Under the pieces are notes generated by a model, which did no database searches, was not told the DNA's origin, and worked only from the letters and a program-made list of their open reading frames with translations. Shown one piece after another: positions 6,878 through 10,767 of a DNA stretch of 10,767 nt. The stretch is from assembly GCA_027403435.1 (NCBI GenBank), contig DAHZDR010000147.1, forward strand, positions 1 to 10,767. Reading direction: 5' to 3'. Numbering within the stretch: the stretch's first letter is position 1; every line of letters begins with the position of its first letter. Origin of the DNA: Deltaproteobacteria bacterium (lineage in GTDB: Bacteria > Desulfobacterota > Binatia > Binatales > Binataceae). Position numbers and translations under genes: made by a program.

Positions 6878-8218
6878 CTAGCCCCCGAAGCCCAGGCCGC
6901 GCATCATCGAGCGGCCCGCGCCCATCCGGGTGATCTTCTTCATCATCTTGCGGGTCTGCTCGAACTGCTTGACGAAGCGGTTGACGTCCTGCACGGAGGT
7001 GCCGCTGCCGCCGGCGATTCGCGCGCGCCGCCGTCCATTGAGAATCAGATGGTTATGCCGTTCCTGCCGGGTCATCGAGTCGATAATCGCCTGCACCCGC
7101 CTGAGTTCGACCTTGGCTTCTTCGGAATCGGCCTGTCCGGCGATCTTTTTCAATCCTGGAATCATGCCGAGCAGATCGCCAATCGATCCCATCTTGCGGA
7201 TCGTGCGGAGCTGATCGGCGAAATCCTCGATCGTGAATTCGTTCTTTTTGAGCTTGCGCTCGAGTTCCTTCGCCTGGTTCTGATCGTAGTTTTGCTGGGT
7301 TTTCTCGATCAGGCTGAGCATGTCGCCCATGCCCAGAATCCGCGAGGCGAGGCGGTCGGGATGGAACACCTCGAAGGCCTCGAGCTTTTCGCCCATGCCG
7401 GCGAACAGAATCGGCGCGCCGGTCACGGCCCGCACCGAAAGCGCGGCACCGCCGCGCGCGTCGCTGTCGAGCTTGGTCAGAATCAGGCCCGAAATCTTGA
7501 GCCGGTCATGGAAGCCCTGGGCGACGTTGACCGCGTCCTGGCCGGTCATCGCGTCGGCCACCAGCAGCGCATGATGGGGATTGGCGGCGACCTTGAGCCG
7601 GTCCAGCTCGGCCATCAGCTCGTCGTCGATTTGCAGGCGGCCGGCGGTGTCGATCAGCAAGACGTCGTGGCCGCCGACTTCGGCCCGCATCAGCGCGCGG
7701 CTGACGATCTCCACCGGATCTTCGCTCTCGCGGCTCTCGGCCACAGGCACGCCGATTTGCCCGCCGAGAATCCGCAACTGCTCCATCGCGGCCGGCCGCC
7801 GCACGTCGGTCGAGACCATCAGCGGATGCCGTTTGCGCTCGGTCTTGAGGAAGCGCGCAAGCTTGGCCAGCGAGGTCGTTTTGCCCGAACCCTGCAAGCC
7901 AACCACCATGATCTTGACCGGCGGCTTGAGCTTGAGGTCGAGTTCGCGCGCGCCGCCGCCCATCACCTCGCGAAGTTCGGCGGCGACGAACCTGAGCAGA
8001 TGCTGCTCGGGCGTGAGCGAGCGCAGCACCTCCTGGCCGAGCGTCTTCTTCTTGACGTGATCGATGAAATCGCGAACGACCTTGAGATTGACGTCGGCTT
8101 CCAGCAGCGCCAGCCGGACTTCACGCAGCGCTTCGTCGATATTTCGCTCGGTGATGCGTCCCTGGCCCTTGAGCTTCTTAAAGACGCCTTCGAGACGATC
8201 GCTCAGGGTATCAAACAT
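6878..8218 (-). CDS. ffh: Signal recognition particle protein Ffh (SRP54 GTPase)
   Basis: Ffh binds 4.5S RNA and signal sequences and, with FtsY, delivers nascent membrane proteins to the Sec translocon. The 446-residue protein has the helical N domain (MFDTLSDRLEGVFKKLKGQG onward), the G domain with P-loop GLQGSGKTT at 107-115, DTAGR at 190-194 and TKLD at 248-251, and a methionine-rich M domain ending with the SGTSVQDVNRFVKQFEQTRK helix, MMKK and RGLGFGG. Length is normal. I chose the ATG at 8218 because the N domain begins there; the longer in-frame start at 8290 adds 24 residues that are not family-like. No good Shine-Dalgarno is visible. It is the first gene of the ribosomal operon, with a good promoter about 100 nt upstream. 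The SRP RNA gene itself is not in the window. Confidence 0.97.
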   Translation of the reverse strand: MFDTLSDRLEGVFKKLKGQGRITERNIDEALREVRLALLEADVNLKVVRDFIDHVKKKTLGQEVLRSLTPEQHLLRFVAAELREVMGGGARELDLKLKPPVKIMVVGLQGSGKTTSLAKLARFLKTERKRHPLMVSTDVRRPAAMEQLRILGGQIGVPVAESRESEDPVEIVSRALMRAEVGGHDVLLIDTAGRLQIDDELMAELDRLKVAANPHHALLVADAMTGQDAVNVAQGFHDRLKISGLILTKLDSDARGGAALSVRAVTGAPILFAGMGEKLEAFEVFHPDRLASRILGMGDMLSLIEKTQQNYDQNQAKELERKLKKNEFTIEDFADQLRTIRKMGSIGDLLGMIPGLKKIAGQADSEEAKVELRRVQAIIDSMTRQERHNHLILNGRRRARIAGGSGTSVQDVNRFVKQFEQTRKMMKKITRMGAGRSMMRGLGFGG

Positions 8219-8319
8219 GGCTGGAAACGGGATGAAAGAAGATCGGCCGGATTGTCCGGTGCTTTCCGGTATTTTCCGACGCCTCAACAAACGGCGCGGA
8301 CTGCTGCTCCAAGGGTTGC

Positions 8320-8348
8320 AGCCTAAACCCGCCCGCTCCCGATGTCAA
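8320..8348 (-). promoter_or_regulatory. Sigma-70-type promoter of the ffh-rplS operon
   Basis: On the minus strand a perfect TTGACA (8343-8348) is followed 17 nt later by TAGGCT (8320-8325; 3/6 match to TATAAT, with the key first two and last positions kept). Transcription would start near 8313, giving an untranslated leader of about 95 nt before the ffh ATG. It is the only consensus -35 noted in the window at a sensible position. Confidence 0.5.
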
Positions 8349-8393
8349 CGCGCCCCCCTCCCGCGCTGAGTGGGCCAATTTGGTTGCGGGACG

Positions 8394-8777
8394 TTAGCTT
8401 AGGTCACTAAGCCTCACGAGCCGCCGCTCCGCAATGCGCTGGAAGTCACTTTCGCTAATGATGCGAATTTTCTGGCCCTGGTTGATCAGCGCTTCCGCTT
8501 TGCGGTGCTTCGAACTCCTTTCCTGACCCGCGACAATGTTTCCCTGAAGACGCGAATTCACTTTTGAATAGACCGCGGCCCAACTTGGGGAAGACCGGAC
8601 TTTCTCTGCATCGATGCCGTGAATCGAAACACAGATTGGGTCGAATTCGTCTTGAGGGTTGAGCAGAGATTCCCACGAATTGCGCAGTAAGCCATCGTGG
8701 AAGGAAGCAATTCCGACTTGGCAGATGCTCGACAGATCGTGGTTGGCCGTTTCCACATCAATTACGACGAAGTTCAC
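8394..8777 (-). CDS. Internally deleted DEDDh exonuclease-BRCT protein (remnant)
   Basis: The 127-residue ORF starts as a DnaQ-like 3'-5' exonuclease: VIDVETAN holds the ExoI residues Asp7 and Glu9, then the usual strand VGIASFHDGL and the SIHGIDAEKV segment (51-60). At about residues 80-84 (GNIVAG), where intact proteins continue into the ExoII motif (HNxxFD), it jumps to what looks like the end of a BRCT domain: SSKHRKAEALINQGQKIRIISESDF (88-112). The ExoII and ExoIII motifs and most of the BRCT fold are missing, so exonuclease activity is not expected. The start is GTG at 8777 with GAGG (8783-8786) 5 nt upstream. GC is about 54% over 8401-8760, below the neighbours. It may be a decayed gene, a small domain protein, or an assembly error; the domain reading is from pattern recognition only. 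Confidence 0.7.
   Translation of the reverse strand: MNFVVIDVETANHDLSSICQVGIASFHDGLLRNSWESLLNPQDEFDPICVSIHGIDAEKVRSSPSWAAVYSKVNSRLQGNIVAGQERSSKHRKAEALINQGQKIRIISESDFQRIAERRLVRLSDLS
8397..8412. repeat. Perfect inverted repeat at the end of the exonuclease-BRCT ORF
   Basis: GCTTAG (8397-8402), four loop bases, then CTAAGC (8407-8412) form a perfect 6-bp stem overlapping the last codons of the ORF next to its TAA stop. It could act as a weak transcript end. No T-run follows on the minus strand. Confidence 0.4.
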
Positions 8778-8969
8778 GAACGCCTCACCCTTTTCGACGA
8801 GGAGATTTGGGTCGGCACACCTGTAGATAGATCATAGGAAAACCGGGCGCAACAAAGCGGAGCTTATCGGCGTCATGTGCGGGCCGTTCGCAGTGACCGC
8901 CATGCCGACCGGGCCGTGGAGCCGCTTGAACCGGTAAACCCGGTTGCGGCGGGTGGCCGCGCGCGGCGG
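8778..8969. other. 192-nt intergenic stretch with small palindromes
   Basis: No credible gene is seen between the exonuclease-BRCT ORF and the DUF983 gene. It holds a 6-bp stem AACCGG/CCGGTT with a five-base loop at 8929-8945 and a 12-bp palindrome GCCGCGCGCGGC at 8956-8967, just past the DUF983 stop. Either may help end the DUF983 transcript, but no T-tract is present. No insertion-sequence ends or flanking direct repeats were found by eye. Confidence 0.4.
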
Positions 8970-9488
8970 CTATTTCGTCGGCTTGGCCACGACTTCGATT
9001 TCGCCGGTGACGAACAGGAACATCGTCCACACGCTGCGCGACCACGGCATAATCGCGATTCCGCCGAACATCGCGATCGCTCCGGTCAGCCATAGCTGCG
9101 CCGCCAACGAATAGCCGAAATAGACCAGCGCCGCCCACGCATAGAGCGACGCCCCGAGGGCGAAAATGAAATCGATCAGCATCGGCCCGGTCCATTCGCC
9201 CTCGTTCTTCCAGAACACCGCGCCGCATCCCGAGCAGCTCGGATTCATGTGGAAGTAGCCGCGCAGCACGTCGCCGCGCCCGCAGATCGGACATTTCCGC
9301 CGGAGCGCCCGCCAGAACAGCACGCCGGCCGAAGGGCGCTCGACCGGGCGCGGCTTGGGCCGCTCATGGCGATTGCCGTAGTCCTGCCAAGCCATCCCGA
9401 TCATGAGATAAACCGAGAGCAGGGTCAGCACGCCGACCACCGTGATCGTGCAAAAGATCGTGATTCCGAGGGTTTGATCTGTCGTCAT
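8970..9488 (-). CDS. DUF983 family membrane protein with zinc ribbon
   Basis: The 172-residue product matches DUF983 (PF06170) in layout: a cytoplasmic ribbon with Cys66-x2-Cys69 (RKCPICGRGDVLRGYFH) and Cys85-x2-Cys88 (CSGCGAVF), then an EGEWTGPMLIDFIFALG segment leading into membrane helices at about 103-124 and 127-147. An extra N-terminal helix at about 8-31 precedes a Pro/Arg linker (40-53), a part not always present in the family. The function of DUF983 is not established to my knowledge. The ATG at 9488 has no clear Shine-Dalgarno. It lies 106 nt after the SDR gene on the same strand; the gap is GC-rich, with a possible hairpin stem CGCGCC/GGCGCG. Confidence 0.85.
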   Translation of the reverse strand: MTTDQTLGITIFCTITVVGVLTLLSVYLMIGMAWQDYGNRHERPKPRPVERPSAGVLFWRALRRKCPICGRGDVLRGYFHMNPSCSGCGAVFWKNEGEWTGPMLIDFIFALGASLYAWAALVYFGYSLAAQLWLTGAIAMFGGIAIMPWSRSVWTMFLFVTGEIEVVAKPTK

Positions 9489-9594
9489 GGGCGTATTTTT
9501 CGCAGCATATCACGGCGCGCGGCCCGAGACGCCACGTTGCGCCGCCAGCGCGCGCCGCGCGCTCGCCCGGCGCGGACTTCGCGGCGCGGTTCGG

Positions 9595-10326
9595 TCACGC
9601 CAGATGGCGGCCGCCATCGACGCGGATACACTCGCCTGAAACGAAATCCGTCTCGATCAGGAACAGCGCCGCCTTGGCGATTTCCTCCGCGCCACCCCAG
9701 CGGCCCAGCGGCGTCGCGTCCAGCACTTCGGCGTTTTCCCCGGCGGTAAGTTCAGGCGGCGCGATAATCGGACCGGGCGCGATCGCGTTGACCAGAATTT
9801 CCGGCGCCAGCTCCAGCGCCAGGCTTTCCGTCAAGCCGATCAGCGCCGACTTGGAGCTGTAATACGGAACGTATCCCTTATACAGGGGACGGCCGCTAGC
9901 CGGCAGCCAATCGGTGAGGTTGATGATCCGCCCGGCGCCGGCGGCTTTCATGAGAGGCGCCGCATGCGCCGCGAACAAAAAGGCGCCGTGCACGTTCGCC
10001 TGGAATGTTTCGGTCCATGCGCGCTCGGTCGGATTGGGCGTGCGCACGTAGGTGGACGCCATGTTGATCAGGATGTCGAGCCGGCCCAGCCGCGCGCCGA
10101 TTTCCGCCACCGCCGCGCGCACCTGCGCCTCGTTGGCGGCGTCGGCCTGAACGGCGGTCGCCACGACGCCGGCGGCCCGCGCCGCCGCGATCGTCGCCTC
10201 CGCCGCCGCGCGCGATTCCCGCCACGTCACGCCGATCGCGCATCCGCGCGCCGCCAGCGCTTGCGCCACCGCTTGGCCAATGCGCGCGCCGCCCGTGATC
10301 AAGGCCGCCTTGCCTCGTGGGTCCAA
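9595..10326 (-). CDS. SDR oxidoreductase, pteridine-reductase-like
   Basis: This 243-residue short-chain dehydrogenase/reductase has the Rossmann start GKAALITGGARIG (5-17), NMAS at 88-91, Asn111, catalytic Tyr155-x3-Lys159 (YYSSK), and the C-terminal NAIAPGPI and VSGECIRVDGG motifs. Two features point to the pteridine reductase (PTR1/FolM) branch rather than generic SDRs: an Arg in the glycine loop, and Asp139 (INLTDW) where most SDRs have the catalytic Ser. NADPH-dependent reduction of a pterin or folate is therefore inferred. The glycine loop is one residue shorter than the usual TGGARRIG. The TTG at 10326 is chosen because GAGGT (10333-10337) lies 6 nt upstream and the Rossmann fold starts at once; the frame stays open to 10611 but that extension overlaps the divergent glycosylase gene and is basic and non-family-like. 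Confidence 0.88.
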   Translation of the reverse strand: MDPRGKAALITGGARIGQAVAQALAARGCAIGVTWRESRAAAEATIAAARAAGVVATAVQADAANEAQVRAAVAEIGARLGRLDILINMASTYVRTPNPTERAWTETFQANVHGAFLFAAHAAPLMKAAGAGRIINLTDWLPASGRPLYKGYVPYYSSKSALIGLTESLALELAPEILVNAIAPGPIIAPPELTAGENAEVLDATPLGRWGGAEEIAKAALFLIETDFVSGECIRVDGGRHLA

Positions 10327-10332
10327 TGCTTT

Positions 10333-10337
10333 ACCTC
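10333..10337 (-). promoter_or_regulatory. Ribosome binding site deciding the TTG start of the SDR gene
   Basis: The minus strand reads GAGGT, 6 nt before TTG at 10326-10324. This good Shine-Dalgarno, together with the immediate start of the Rossmann fold, supports the TTG over any upstream ATG in the open frame. Confidence 0.65.
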
Positions 10338-10370
10338 GTTTTCGGCTTCCGATTATGCTCGGGATCGCCA

Positions 10371-10767
10371 ATGCCCGCCACATGCCCACGGAAGCGCCCA
10401 TTGCCAGCCGCCGCCCAGACTGACAAAGCCAGTTTCGCGATCGCCGCGAGCGCTTGCAACGCCGCGCCCGGCGCCAGACTGCCGCGCGCCTTCTACGCGC
10501 GTCCGGTCCTGACCGTGGCCCGCGATTGTATCGGCAAACTGCTGGTGCATCGCACGGCCGCGGGCGAAACCGCCGGCCGAATCGTCGAAGCCGAGGCCTA
10601 TCGCGGACCATTGGATCGCGCCGCCCATAGCTCGCGCGGCCTGACGCGGCGCACGGCGGCGATGTTCGGTCCGCCAGGCCACGCCTATGTCTATCTGCTC
10701 TATGGCGTCTCCTGGGCGTTCAACCTCGTCGTCGCCAGCGAGGGCGAACCGCACGCGGTGCTGATCC
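10371..10767 (+). CDS. DNA-3-methyladenine glycosylase (AAG/Mpg family), partial at right edge
   Basis: This base-excision-repair glycosylase removes alkylated purines such as 3-methyladenine. The family sequence begins at about residue 37 (LPRAFYARPVLTVARDCIGKLL) and includes RIVEAEAY with the catalytic-type Glu75 and Tyr77, AAHSSRG with His86, and HAYVYLLYGV with Tyr108; these correspond to human AAG Glu125, Tyr127, His136 and Tyr159. The frame continues past the window end, so the C-terminus is missing. The ATG at 10371 is the nearest plausible ATG, giving an unusual 36-residue Ala/Pro-rich lead; an in-frame TTG at 10401 and ATG at 10326 are alternatives, so the start is uncertain. It is divergent from the SDR gene with only about 44 nt between starts. 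Confidence 0.9.
   Translation, partial: MPATCPRKRPLPAAAQTDKASFAIAASACNAAPGARLPRAFYARPVLTVARDCIGKLLVHRTAAGETAGRIVEAEAYRGPLDRAAHSSRGLTRRTAAMFGPPGHAYVYLLYGVSWAFNLVVASEGEPHAVLI

Noticed and set aside
6869..8326. 485-residue plus-strand open frame opposite ffh
   Set aside because: It mirrors the ffh gene on the other strand; the translation is His/Arg/Leu-rich without domain character, as expected for the antisense of GC-rich coding DNA.
8219..8393. SRP RNA (4.5S) gene next to ffh
   Set aside because: I could not find the conserved GGAA-tetraloop hairpin with its flanking internal loops in this interval.
8785..9294. 169-residue minus-strand frame overlapping DUF983
   Set aside because: Off-frame translation of the DUF983 gene; lacks its cysteine and membrane pattern.
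9489..9594. GC-rich alternating tract between SDR and DUF983 as a CRISPR-like or repeat region
   Set aside because: The repeats are short GC alternations without regular spacing; at most a weak hairpin.
10353..10754. 133-residue minus-strand frame opposite the glycosylase
   Set aside because: The plus strand carries clear AAG motifs; the minus-strand frame has none.

Overview
The window is GC-rich bacterial DNA (roughly 65% G+C) with dense, mostly operonic genes. The gene order ffh-rpsP-khpA-rimM-trmD-SPOUT methyltransferase-rplS, the PF09936-type RNA methyltransferase after trmD, and a bactofilin point to a 'deltaproteobacterial-like' lineage (Desulfobacterota, Myxococcota, Binatota or a relative). 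That placement is inference from synteny and protein flavour only.

Layout. (1) 71-3291, plus strand: an alpha/beta hydrolase, the two ATPase subunits of a dipeptide/oligopeptide ABC importer (DppD/OppD-like and DppF/OppF-like, overlapping), and a bactofilin 19 nt downstream. No permease or binding protein is in view. (2) 8218-3327, minus strand: a nine-gene ribosome and protein-targeting operon running ffh, rpsP, khpA, rimM, trmD, a second SPOUT-type methyltransferase, two small membrane-protein genes (one with a zinc ribbon), and rplS. A promoter with a perfect TTGACA -35 lies upstream of ffh, and rplS may have a weaker promoter of its own. Regions 1 and 2 converge at a GC-rich hairpin at about 3297-3325. 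(3) 8394-8777, minus: an intact small ORF of lower GC (about 54%) encoding the start of a DEDDh exonuclease joined in frame to the tail of a BRCT domain, that is, an internally deleted exonuclease-BRCT protein. (4) 8970-9488, minus: a DUF983-family membrane protein with a zinc ribbon. (5) 9595-10326, minus: a pteridine-reductase-like SDR starting at TTG, divergent from (6) a 3-methyladenine DNA glycosylase that runs off the right edge from about 10371.

How the genes fit together: region 2 makes the SRP GTPase, ribosomal proteins S16 and L19, a 16S maturation factor (RimM), an RNA chaperone (KhpA) and the m1G37 tRNA methyltransferase (TrmD), a growth-linked set co-transcribed in many bacteria. 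The two membrane genes between the methyltransferase and rplS are the unusual part. I see no CRISPR array, tRNA, rRNA, insertion sequence or phage gene, and no clear sign of a new multi-gene system. The best leads are the deleted exonuclease-BRCT ORF, the SDR with a nucleotide-binding loop one residue short, and the extra membrane genes in the trmD-rplS interval. No gene-free stretch exceeds 300 bases; the longest are 8778-8969 and 8219-8393.
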